DNA of 64,000 bases from Sipunculus nudus (Eukaryota; Annelida; Sipuncula; Golfingiida; Sipunculidae): contig CM049319.1 of the NCBI GenBank assembly GCA_026874595.1, positions 58,288,917 through 58,352,916 on the forward strand, written 5' to 3'. Positions 36,528-46,805 of this stretch are shown piece by piece; position 1 is the stretch's first letter, and every line of letters starts with the position of its first letter. The translations under genes were made by a program, and so were the position numbers. The notes under the pieces were generated by a model. It had not been told where the DNA came from. It searched no databases and worked only from the letters and a program-made list of their open reading frames with translations.

Positions 36528-37950
36528 AAAAGTAATAATTCTTGAAATCCACGCAGGTTATAGGTGTTTAATGGGCACTAGGTCAGTTATGATGGTCCAA
36601 TGACAGTATGTAGATCATGTGGTTCAATTAGAGCATTGAAACTGGATCATCAGGTAACGATTATTGCCTTGTTCATTAAGGGCAAAGTTTTTCTCTGATC
36701 CCAAATGGTAGAACATCCATATTCATCAAATATAAATAGTTCATGTCTGTTCCTTGTTAATTAACCACATAACATTCTTAAGTCCATCAGGTTGATGATG
36801 TTAGTTTTATTAACAGCGGAACCTGTCTGACAGGCCACCTGTCTTATAAGACCATCGTTCTAAAAGACCACCTGTCTGTTAAGACAACCCTTAAGTGATT
36901 AGAAAGGCATTTATATTTGTTATACCTGACCTGTCTTATAAGAATGAATTAAGACCCCCTCATGGCCAGTCCCAAGGCCATGAACATACATGAAACCCTG
37001 ATTCAATCAGAAGTCTTGCCTGGTTATTTAGGTGGGTAGTTCACTTTGGTGCACCTGGCAAGAGGTATTGTCTGTTTCATCATATACATGTTAATTAAAG
37101 ACCTGTTTTACTAGTGATACTCAAGGTCTCTAGTGAATTATATTGGTGCAATAAGAAAGGGAATCCTTGTTCGAGCCCACAAGGTTCGATATTGTTCTGT
37201 CCTGTCTGTTAGGTAATATCCTTGGCCCAATCAGACATATGCATGTTCCATATATATATAAAAAAAAGGTGGTGCTTCAACAATAAACCTTTGACTTGGA
37301 AGTACTTCTTCCATATATTCAAACAGCACTGGATTAAGTAAATATTGTAACAGGTCACTGCACAAAAATGAAACAACCCAAAATACTACCCCCCCCCCCC
37401 CATATATATTATATATATATATATAAATATATATAGGCCTATATAAAATTTATAAACCATATATTGTTCTATATTAAAATCTTTCTGTTGAAAAAAGGAG
37501 GGACTTGGCCCTGCAGCCCTCTAAATCTGCCCCTAGGTTTTGCATCATTTGATCCAAAGTGAATATCTGGATTCCGAGTAACTTAATTTTATAAACTATC
37601 TTCTTAACTTGAACAACTTCCAAAATTGATATATTTATTCAAGATAATGACAGGCAGAGGGGATGGTATATATCACTATGATGCACACTACTTCAGTCAG
37701 AAATATTACGTCAGATGTAGCGTCGATTAGATAACGCCTGTGATGTCATCTGAATCAAGGCGACCCAGCCCCGCCATCCCTTGTCTCCAACCTGATAAAT
37801 ATGACACGGTGATAGTGAATGAACAGATGAGCGGGTTCCTAAGAAGTGACATCTGTCAAGTGCAGCGCAAAATAAGAGTAACCCAAAATGAAACACTCCG
37901 AAAAGCATGCAAAACAAGCAACACAGTAAAGTAATAAATTTAAAGTATAA
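36528..37950. other. Downstream of PPP1R2 exon 1; no further exon recognised
   Basis: If PPP1R2 continues on the minus strand, this is its first intron. The expected second exon (coding for the KWDE..YGLMKI region of the family) was not found here by eye. Bases 36823-36910 (cggaacctgtctgacaggcc.., acctgtcttataagaccatcg) look like the end of a pogo-type MITE. A C13 run lies at 37389-37401, followed by an (AT)n stretch to about 37435. Confidence 0.45.
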
Positions 37951-37960
37951 GAAGACTTAC

Positions 37961-38034
37961 TCAATCGCCCCGTCTCGGTCAAAACTGGACGACGTTTTCA
38001 AGATTCCTTTAACAGGTCTCTGTGCACTTGCCAT
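37961..38034 (-). CDS. PPP1R2: PPP1R2 (protein phosphatase 1 inhibitor-2), first coding exon, partial gene
   Basis: On the minus strand ATG at 38034 opens MASAQRPVKGILKTSS..., 24 codons plus two bases, ending at a perfect GTAAGT donor (plus-strand 37955-37960). RPxKGILK directly after a short N-terminus is the signature of inhibitor-2, whose KGILK motif is one of the contacts with the PP1 catalytic subunit. The ATG nearest the motif was chosen because it gives the family's usual short leader; the longer upstream in-frame extension (to 38175) does not resemble the family. Later exons were not found to the left, so the gene may have a long intron or extend outside the window. A retrocopy is unlikely because a splice donor is retained. 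Confidence 0.7.
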
Positions 38035-38480
38035 CTTTCTGATCGGTTTACGCATGTGTGTGACAGGGGAATCCTGGGTAACATTAGTGGTTTCCTTCTG
38101 ACGTCTATATCCGGCCTTTTGATTGGCCGTCTCATATTGGGAATTCCCTTCGTGATCTGCTATTTCAGCCAGCAATATTTTAATATTATCCCTTATTAAC
38201 AGAAAACCGCCGAATATTCAATGAAAAACAAATATTAGAATTAAATAAGATGCATAGAGATCATCTGTTTGTTCAACATGAGTGTCATATTCGTAATTAT
38301 GATTTTATAAGCCGGTCATGATATCAGCCAATGGCAAGCGCTGTTGTCAGCCAATCGATGTAAACAAACTGTCGGGGAAACCCCGTTGACTTGGTCAGGT
38401 GAAGCCACAGTGCAGTGCAGATGGCGACGCATTGATGATGAATTTCCCAGAATATAAACAAAAAAATTTCAACCATTCAC
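38035..38480. promoter_or_regulatory. Probable bidirectional promoter between PPP1R2 and VCPIP1
   Basis: The interval between the PPP1R2 start codon (minus) and the presumed VCPIP1 leader exon (plus) is about 450 bases. It holds CCAAT boxes in both orientations: ATTGG at 38122-38126 and 38136-38140, CCAAT at 38328-38332 and 38351-38355. CG dinucleotides are more frequent than in the surrounding AT-rich sequence. No TATA box is placed convincingly. A CRE-like TGACGTCG (38552-38559) and an ETS-like CCGGAAA (38562-38568) lie just inside the presumed VCPIP1 first intron. Promoter function is inferred from the head-to-head arrangement. Confidence 0.55.
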
Positions 38481-38482
38481 AG
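38400..38482 (+). other. VCPIP1: Putative non-coding first exon of VCPIP1 (start uncertain)
   Basis: A strong donor, CACAG|GTGAGA (GT at 38483-38484), ends a stretch with no downstream-compatible ATG frame, about 590 bases before the coding ATG at 39074. A possible acceptor before that ATG is ..GGACTGTCAG (39000-39001). The 5' boundary is arbitrary. Confidence 0.35.
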
Positions 38483-39073
38483 GTGAGAGTTCATGTAAGG
38501 ACAGGTACAGATCTATCAGCTATATTTGGTAATCGCTGATGTCATGTCTTGTGACGTCGCACCGGAAAGAAAAAATAAGCTTTGTTATTATTGTTGGCCA
38601 TGAACATTTGGCATTGGCATTGCACCACTCGCTGGGCACAGACTACTAAAACCCAGTGTTATCGGTTTGTAGATCAATGTGCCCATATAAGTTATAGATC
38701 AGTGAGGTATTTCACAGTTTATTTAGCCTTTACCAGCCATCATTTACATTAAATGTCCTCAGTGGAATCAATTATAATGACTTCATAATAGCAAATCTCT
38801 CATATTTGTAATGATATTCACATTGAAACATACAATGAAATAACAGATGCCAGACTATGCTAACTTGTATGAATTTTATAGCATTGTGATAACTGGAATT
38901 ACCCCCAAAAAAATCTGACATCATGTTTTTATGCTTGCTCAGCAGTCAATGAGGGGCTGTCATTTTCACGGTTAAAACAGTCAGTTTTATAGGACTGTCA
39001 GCAAACCAGTTCATCAAAATTTGGGGTTAAGGATATAAATTTAATTTGAGAAAGTTAACTGTTAAATCTCAAA

Positions 39074-39173
39074 ATGGCTGAAGGCCAAAGAGTCATGCTG
39101 ATTATAACTGATGGCAGTGAGGATAGTGAGGGTGAGGAGGAAAACAAGAGGAAATCTGCCCAGCTGTCTGAAG
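39074..39173 (+). CDS. VCPIP1: VCPIP1 coding exon 1 (N-terminus)
   Basis: ATG at 39074 opens MAEGQRVMLIITDGSEDSEG..., an acidic Ser/Glu/Lys-rich N-terminus of 33 codons plus one base, followed by a GT donor (39174, gtttgt). It joins in phase to the exon at 45108 (leftover G plus AT), continuing without a stop through ..DIDMASKG.. into the conserved VCPIP1 sequence. Vertebrate VCPIP1 has a different, proline-rich leader, so this exon has no homology support. The call rests on the in-phase join, the position between promoter and gene, and the donor. The alternative is that translation starts at 45116. Confidence 0.6.
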
Positions 39174-39301
39174 GTTTGTATATCCAGGAAGGGTTTCGAT
39201 TGCTTTATATATGCTCCATGATATACTCTTTTATTTTGCATTAGCGCTCAGCTTATAAAGGATAATGATACTAGAGTTTATGGTAGAGATATACCACAGT
39301 T

Positions 39302-40908
39302 CAGGTTTGGGTTTTAGGCTGCCTAAAACCTGTTTTCGGCAGGGCAGAGCCTAAAACCTGCCTTTAACTGCCTAAAGTAGGTTATAACCTGCCTAAAACT
39401 GCCTATAACTGCCTCAAACCTTACATACCCTCACCTATGACTTGCAGTTTAACTATGTTTCATTGTTAAACAGGTATATGCATTAAAGAAATAAGCTCAA
39501 CAAATTAAAAGTGAGGAACACTTTGTTCAAACTAGATAAATTAAATCATGATAAAAAATACAACAATAAATGAATTCACCATTATTTCAGGTATTCCATA
39601 TGAACACATTTCTCTGACAGATTAAGCTTGGACCCCTAAATCATGTTCTGAGGTCTCCCACCTCTATTACTGCCATTACAGCCAAATTATAAGAATGCTG
39701 ATACTGTTAATCTTATAACCAGACACTTTGATTGGCATTTTGATAAATCACAAGGGATTAAATTTTGTTTTATATGCAAAAGAAGTTTTCAAGAATTTAA
39801 AAACTTGTTCCATTTACACTGATGAATACTTTATACTGTAGTCTAACTTGCATATCATGTGTGTCTTGTATGCCTTTAGCTTCAAAGGGCAAAAAGCAAA
39901 AGATTGATTTTTTAGATTATAACAGATCTTTTATGCTAGCCACAAACTAAAAATATGATAATATCTTTTACATTATCTGATAATGAACAAGAATATCTAC
40001 TGGTTGTTTATTACCTTAATAGCTAGGTCATCCTTTGTCAAATTTTATGATTTTATGCACATACTTAGTCTTTATAATGGTGGATATGCTCTGTTAACTG
40101 AATTATGAGATAGAGAAAATAGATCCCTCATAAAACACTATAAGTATAAAACTGAAAAATGAAAAAAATATATAGCAGTGAATATGTTTGCAAACCACAG
40201 AATACATGTATTCATAAACACTTTTGGGCCGTGTTCAACCTAAAGGCCTGAGAAACCTACATGTCATGGTCAGGGGCCCTGACTGTATCACTCTGTAAAA
40301 AAGTTTGACTCCGGAACAGCTTATGGGGCAAGGGCTTTGATTGCATCGATCATCATAGTCATGTATGAAAGTTCACCTGAACATCTCCTTGGACAAAGCA
40401 GTGGGACTTATGACTATTGGGTCTTATGACCCCATCACCCTGATAAATAGTAATTAACTTGTCTAATCAAGCATGGCCTCCCCCCTGTTACCCTGTCCTA
40501 CAAGGGGCATACTGAAGGCTCTATTACATCATTCCAGGTAGCAGGACATCAGGGTAGCAAAGGGTCCTGATAATGACATTACCTTGGCTAATGAAACAAT
40601 GTCCCACACAAACATGGGTCATGCTCTAAAAACATATACAGGCTCTTTGAAGACTGCATAATGCCAGCCAATAGGAAATCATGCATTACTTATACCTGAA
40701 ACCTTCCAGAAGCCAAGCAAAGCCTTGTGACTGCATAACCACAGCCAGTTTGGTAGTTTTATAGATATTTAAGTCAAAATTTAAACAAATATAGGTTTTA
40801 GGCACTTTTGGTGCCTAAAACCTGCCAAAAACCTGTTTTAGGCGGGGCAGTTTTAACCAGGTTATAACCTATGGTTAAAACCATCCTGCCTAAAACTTGC
40901 CAACCCTG
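39302..40908. mobile_element. hAT-like non-autonomous element in VCPIP1 intron 1 (1607 bp)
   Basis: Flanked by the 8-base duplication CCACAGTT (39294-39301 and 40909-40916). The left end is CAGGTTTGGGTTTTAGGC, and the reverse complement of the right end is CAGGGTTGGCAAGTTTTAGGC. Both subterminal regions carry many copies of GCCTAAAAC/GTTTTAGGC (39315-39420 and 40795-40895), the usual pattern of transposase-binding repeats in hAT elements. There is no transposase frame. Non-autonomous by inspection. Confidence 0.85.
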
Positions 40909-40916
40909 CCACAGTT

Positions 40917-42034
40917 TGGACTTAGGTGATTTTTAAAGTCAAATTACTAAGACTAGTAAGAGGAAATAAGATACTGACCATGAAAGATGTTGGCATTCAG
41001 CCATTCCGAGGAGTTCAATATGTAAGTTCAACATATTCTACCTGCAATACTTAATCTGAGACTCATAATATAATCATATAAAAACTGATCATTTAAGCAT
41101 AAAATGTTTAATATAAAGAGATGTTTTCTCTCATCTAACCTCTTAGTGTATTGCTCAGCTTGTCTATATTCCATACTTAACTATATATTAATGGACAAAG
41201 TAACTTTCTAAAATGGGAGTTTATCATGCTGATCATCAAAGAGTTGACCGTGGTCATGCATTATTGACTGTTAGTCACCACTCACTTTGTTCTGCTGAGC
41301 TCTTAGAGTCATTCACTGATAAAGGGAGTACACTGCTGTGTGAGATATGTTACCCTGCAAGCTGTCACTGGTTTAATTGTGATTGGACATTTAGGCTGGG
41401 GTTCGCAGTTTTATCTGCAACCAGAGTAATCCATAGGATTAAAAAGGTTTTATCCAGTTTTGTTAACCCGACATTTGGTTGTATACTGTCTGTGAGCTAG
41501 AACATTAATATTTAAATATTAAGTTTAGTTATCCATTGTAAAAATCAAATTATGTATAAGATAAATTTGTGTTGAGTAAACTGAAGTATTATGTGACTAT
41601 ACTAATTTATAAAATATATATTGAAAATTGGCATTAATTACCATTAAGCATTATTTCAAGTGATGCCTTGATCTTAATGATAAATATAAAATCTTGAATT
41701 GTTTCTCTTCTTTAGGGAGAGATCTTTGCCACTGAGTAAATCTTTAGGAAAAACTAAAAGCCATAAATTTTGGATGAGTCTGCATGATAATCAGTGAAAC
41801 CCCTCCCCATATATATGTACTCTCATTACTGACACTGTGGTCTGGAAAACACTTAACATCCTGCGAAATCTCAGTTGGGCCATAATTCCTGAACAAACTT
41901 TTTGGCCCAGCAAAGCATCAAGAGAAGACCGGTATCAGTATGTACACTGGTGCAGGCTTCCAAGCTCCAAAGGTCATTTATGTAAAAGATGATTGCAGGT
42001 AATTACATAACATACATAAAATAAGATGTGTGCA
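40917..42034. other. VCPIP1 intron 1, no further gene
   Basis: A 95-codon frame at 41213-41500 shows no recognisable motif and no splice support; it is not called. AT-rich intronic sequence otherwise. Confidence 0.5.
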
Positions 42035-42038
42035 TTAA

Positions 42039-42528
42039 AGGGGCCCAGTCACGTATAAAGCATGTTGAATTAACATGAAAAATAGCTTCTTCCCTTTCAA
42101 ATAAATCTATTCCTGCCAAAATATTGCATTGAAACTGTTTGCTTAAATCTGTAAATGTGTGTTAAAAACAGTGGACCGGGCGCAATCACAGATGTCAACA
42201 TAAACACAGTGCGTAGGGCCATGTGCATCATGGAGCTGTAGCACAAGAGATGCCCTGACTGACTTGGCTGAAAAATGTAATACATGTCCCGCTAGCTAAA
42301 ACACCATGTGTTGCAGCTCACAATCAGACCTCCAATCACACAGCCTTGTTATGGTAAACAGACACACATGTTTAAAAACACACAGAGCCATAACAAGGTG
42401 GTAAACAGCTGTATGCAAGGTACTGAGACTGTGTGCTGGGTTGGGTGTCTTGGGAAACTTTTGCAAAAAGCAAATTTGATCTGATAGTGTGCAAGAACAG
42501 GCATAATATTGCTCCTGATTATGTCCCT
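42039..42528. mobile_element. MITE with TTAA target duplication (490 bp)
   Basis: TTAA at 42035-42038 and 42529-42532. The left end is AGGGGCCCAGTCACG, and the reverse complement of the right end is AGGGACATAATCAGG. It is the same end pattern as the 6285-6688 element. Located in VCPIP1 intron 1; non-coding. Confidence 0.75.
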
Positions 42529-42532
42529 TTAA

Positions 42533-43588
42533 TATTATTAATTACACTCTGGTGGACTGTGTAAAATGGTTTGTCACCACTGAGGAACTACAGACTGGAC
42601 TTTTCAATCGTTTGTGTGAGAAATAATTCAATGTAGAGACTACCTGTTCAGATTACCATGAAATGATACTGGTATAATATTTAGTGTATCATTTATATGT
42701 TGCCCTTTTGAAGGGTACATCCTAATAAATTTGCATTTATTATGACATCATCATATTAATATTTATATAAGGGGAGTTTCAGTCAGACCCATTTTTATCA
42801 AAATTGGAAAGAAATTAGATGCAACACTTGCTGCAAATATAATGGTTTAAACTACTATTTGCTGTCGAGACTAAAATAGATTACTGAAGGACATTTTTGT
42901 CAAGCATTGAAACACAGTTGAGTAGTAAAATGTTTTATTAAATGCTTAGTTAGATTTTTATAAGTGAAAATAAATTTATTATTGTACATTTAAAACTTGA
43001 ATACCCTATAAAATCATATTTTTTAGATTAACATCCCAAATAAAAAAACATTTGGGGATATTTTTATATGTTTAAACATGATGGCATGAGATGTTCTGTA
43101 GCTGTTACAGGTGTGCTGGAATTAAGGATTTTTATACAGATATGTGAATTTCATAGAATATTTTAAAAATTTAAATAAAATTAATCAGTATCAGTGAACC
43201 TAAACTTTGCATATACTGAAATGCAAAACACATTCTCAGCTTTAGATTATTTAAAGTCCTACAGTAGTAGTTTGTAAAACATTAAGAGAATTGAAACATG
43301 TTTATTCGCAGCGATTACTCTGTTCGCAACTATTCGCTCCTCTGTAACCCTTGCACAAAACGGTGGTTGTCCCTAAGGTGTGACCACCAGACGATGCTGT
43401 CTCTGTGGATTCCCAGCTGCATTATATTTAATCACCCCCTGTTGGAATACACAGGATGCAATCGTAACCTTTCAGGACAGTTTCTATACTAACTTGCTGG
43501 TGTGGTTTAAGGTCAGTTAATTTTCTCCCAGTGTTTGCGAATTTCCTTCATTGCAGTGCCACACATCAAGCTCCGCAGGGGCGCAGTA
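42533..43588. other. VCPIP1 intron 1, no feature recognised
   Basis: AT-rich intronic sequence. A 64-codon frame at 43298 has no motif. Confidence 0.5.
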
Positions 43589-43688
43589 ATCTTTGTTTAC
43601 ATGCTGAGCCAATCAGATATTGTTTAAGAGCTCCAAATGGGTGCACCCATCTTTGTTTACACGCTGAGCCAATCAGATATTGTTTCTC
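43589..43688. repeat. Two-copy tandem block with CCAAT motif
   Basis: TAATCTTTGTTTACATGCTGAGCCAATCAGATATTGTTT (from about 43588) is repeated 62 bases later with two or three changes (43650-43688). Each copy holds GAGCCAATCAG, which fits an NF-Y-type CCAAT element, but no gene start is evident beside it. Confidence 0.65.
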
Positions 43689-44655
43689 AGCGTTGGTTGG
43701 CTGCATTGCCAAACATGAAAAATCCTTCCATTTCTCACAGCATGTCAGTGGAAGGTCTCTGCAAAGTCATGTCTACCTTTAACTTATGTCTACTCAAAAG
43801 GCACCACCATTCCTCCTTAGGCATATTGAGAAATGATGAACATTGAGGAATGATTAACACAGCTGTATAATCTACTGTTTTTATACCTCCCCAGGAAAGT
43901 ATTTTGTTTTTACTTCCTTGGTTGGCTGGTTTGTCTGTTGCAACATTACACTAAACGATGAGTGATTTTGTTGAAATTTTGTTAAGGGTAAGGAACCACC
44001 CAAGGAACAATAAATTTTGGAGTTAATGTGGATCAACCTAATGTATATATAATTCATAGGTTTTCATACCATTGTAACAGATGGTGATTCCATCGTTCCT
44101 CGGTTGAGGCCGCCCATTCATTCACAGGGGTTGTAATACTTTGAAATTTTCACCTTTCCGATGGAATGGCATTAATACAGGTATGCCTTTCCACAGGAAA
44201 AATTTGCCTTTCCACTTTAGATGCATCCTATCATCATATCGAACTATCAAGTTACATTTCGCTCAGTGTTAACCTGATTCTGCCATGTTTTGTGTCTTCA
44301 TAAATGAACACTTGCATGCAGTAAGAACTGAATGTTTTCAATTGTAGCTCTGTTCAATCAGAAACAAGCATTGTGCATGATAAAGTATTTAGTTTTTGTG
44401 TCACGTTTGCTACTATTATCAACTAGGTCAAGGTGTCCATCTTTGGTTACAGTATGAAAAATGCCTTTACATACACATGTTTGCCTGACTGAGACAGATT
44501 GAAAGGCGTTATTACGCCCCTGATTCATACATACATATAAGGGGCAGCATTTGTTCTGTTAAATACAAAGTCTGATAAGAAGATTCTAGTGGGGATCTGC
44601 TCTAAAAGTAGACAACTGTTCAATCTAGGTATTATCACTGGTTATTATAATTATT
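43689..44655. other. VCPIP1 intron 1, no gene
   Basis: The block around 44050-44150 (caccatctgttac-type sequence and 'cgttcctcggttgaggccgc') looks repeat-derived, but no second copy was identified in this window. Otherwise nothing recognised. Confidence 0.4.
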
Positions 44656-44960
44656 GTGTCTCCCCACCCGGGGGTGGTGGGGGGGGGGGAGACATAGTAT
44701 TTGGTCTGTTGTTGGTGTCCATGGTCATCTATGTGTCTGTGGAATTTCTTGTGAACACAAAAAATTTTGAACCACCTGATAAATTGTTCTTTTAATTTGA
44801 ATTATTTACTAGTATTTCTGACTAGTTAAAAGAATTGTGGCCTTGACCTTCACCTTCAGGGTCAGTTGAACCAAAAAGTAACAATTTTGTGAAACCCATG
44901 AAGTATCGCATATTTTTTCCTCAAATGTGAAACACATGGTGACCCTGGTGACGTTGAACT
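44656..44960. repeat. Degenerate repeat opening with a hairpin and G11 tract
   Basis: TGTCTCCCCACCCGGGGGTGG..GGGGAGACA (44656-44693) is an imperfect hairpin that includes G 44679-44689. It is followed by 'gtctgtggaatttcttgtgaacac' and 'ggccttgaccttcaccttcagggtcag' units, like those at 29435-29900. Confidence 0.55.
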
Positions 44961-45107
44961 TCTAAAGTGTTAATCTGTGCTTCAGAAGAAGGAAGTTTAT
45001 TTTAAATGGGGCATGCCCAGTCTTCGGACACCATTGCATCTCCAGTGCCAGAAATTTATAGTTATAATCATTAGTAGTAGTAGTTGTAGTATTCTTAATA
45101 CTTACAG

Positions 45108-45968
45108 ATATAGACATGGCATCGAAGGGGATCAGTCCGTACAAGATGCTGAGTGGCCACTGTCCTGATGCGGCATGCAACACTAAACTCTTTTTCCCAG
45201 GGCATGATACCAGCATCGAGTGTACCAATTGCGGACAGCGCCACCATGTGAGAGACCTGAAAAACACCCAGGAGGTAGTCAACACTGATGTTGCAGTACA
45301 CAACTTCTTCAAAAACATTCTTCTTGAGCATGCTAAGCTGAAGAAAAGTACTGACAGCGTTAAAGTTCTCGGACTCTCAAATTACCAGTGTAAACTGCTG
45401 TCGCCACTTTTAACATATTACGGAATGGATAAATCCACAGGTAAGGCAAAGTTATTGAGTGAGATGGGGCAAGGGGACAAGTTTGACTGCAGCATCATTG
45501 GAGAGCGGACATTCCTGATCGAGCCGGAGCATATTGAGACGATGGGGTATGGTAGAGATCGCACTGGAAGTATGAATTATTTAGGTCGAATGTTAGAGGA
45601 ATTGCGGAAATTTAATAATGATGAGGAACGATTACTTCCTATCCATGCAGATGGAGACGGCCATTGCCTGGTCCATGCTTTGTCTCGAGCTCTAGTTGGC
45701 CGTGAATTGTTTTGGCACCCATTGAGAGATAATCTACATATGCATATAAGGGACACTCTTGAAAAATACAAAAAAGTTTTCGGGCAGTTCACGGATGAAA
45801 ATGAGTGGCAAGAAATAATAAACGAGAGCGATCCAGACTTTATCCCAGCAGAGGGAGAACAGCACGGACTGCGTAACTTGCACATCTTTGGCCTCGCCAA
45901 TGTCATTCGTAGGCCGATCGTTCTGTTGGACTCCATGGAGGGTATCCAGAGTTCAGGAGATTACACAG
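45108..45968 (+). CDS. VCPIP1: VCPIP1 coding exon 2 (zinc-ribbon-like region and OTU catalytic Cys)
   Basis: The acceptor is CTTACAG (AG 45106-45107) and the donor GTAATT (45969). The exon encodes the p97/p47-interacting OTU deubiquitinase known for cutting ubiquitin chains and for p97-driven Golgi reassembly. A C-x4-C ... C-x2-C set (CPDAAC, CTNCGQRH) near the start resembles a zinc ribbon. Next come NYQCKLLSPLL, AFLIEPEH-like FLIEPEHIETMGYG, and the OTU box DGDGHCLVHALSRALVGREL. The catalytic Cys is codon 45665-45667, residue 220 of the joined model; in human the catalytic residue is Cys219. It ends in ..IHIFGLAN-type LHIFGLANVIRRPIVLLDS and GDYT. Residue agreement with vertebrate VCPIP1 is high throughout. 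Confidence 0.95.
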
Positions 45969-46388
45969 GTAATTCTATCTTCATACCATCAAGCTTCTGG
46001 CAAGTACACTTTCAGAGACCTTGATTCAGTGGAGCTTCACTTGTTCTGTTTGGCTGCAGGAGCATGTCTATTTTTAGAATGAAACATTTGGCATTTCTTG
46101 GAGAGCACCTAGATACTGACCAGTCAAATAAAGATATTTAAACAAAAAGTAAATTGAGCTTAAGCAGTAACAATGTTGATTAAAGTAACTAGTAGACAAT
46201 ATCATCTGCGAGATCTGCCATGGTCCTAATGTGAAAAGATGCAAGATGTATTAAATTATTAATTTAAATTTGGATGATATAGTTAATAATTGCATTTAAT
46301 CCATTTTGATTGGTGCTACATTTATAATTTAAGTTGCAGTTGACCATTTTGTTGATCAATTTTGTATTCAGTTTACTTTATTTTTCAG

Positions 46389-46648
46389 GTATTTTTCTGC
46401 CAGCATTTGTGGATCCAGACTTCTGTCGAGGCAAGGATGGAAAACTAAACAAGCCGTTGTGTTTGTCATGGAGTTCCTCTGGCCGTAACCACTACATTGC
46501 CCTCGTGCCAGTTAAAGGGCGCCCCCTACCCAGGCTTCCTCCATGGATGACTCCGAAGTGCTGGGGCATGCCAGACAGTCTGATGTCACACTACATTGAA
46601 CTTGACGAGAAGGGTTGTCTCACGCTAGGAGGAGAAAAAACTCTTCAG
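46389..46648 (+). CDS. VCPIP1: VCPIP1 coding exon 3 (OTU catalytic His)
   Basis: The acceptor is TTTTTCAG (46387-46388) and the donor GTATGT (46649). It continues phase 1 (G|GT) with GIFLPAFVDP and carries LNKPLCLSWSSSGRNHYIAL. The His in GRNHY (46490-46492, residue 355 of the model) aligns with the catalytic His of the OTU fold in the family. The exon ends in phase 0 at ..LGGEKTLQ, aligning with the GGDRSLQ segment of vertebrate VCPIP1. Translation beyond 46648 is intronic. Confidence 0.95.
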
Positions 46649-46805
46649 GTATGTCGTTTTATCATTGAATGTTGGGCAATATCAGTTTTCTAGTTGTTTT
46701 TTGCTTCAGAGATGAAGATTTATGGTTTAAATCTTATTCAAGTCAACTGTAAACTTGATCTAGTCACTGTCTTGTCATAACAGCACCTACAGTATATATG
46801 ACTTC

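Noticed and set aside
36823-36910. Complete pogo-type MITE
   Set aside because: An end-like sequence is present, but no matching inverted end was found downstream.
41213-41500. 95-codon frame in VCPIP1 intron 1
   Set aside because: No recognisable motif, no flanking splice sites in phase with VCPIP1, and no second line of evidence.
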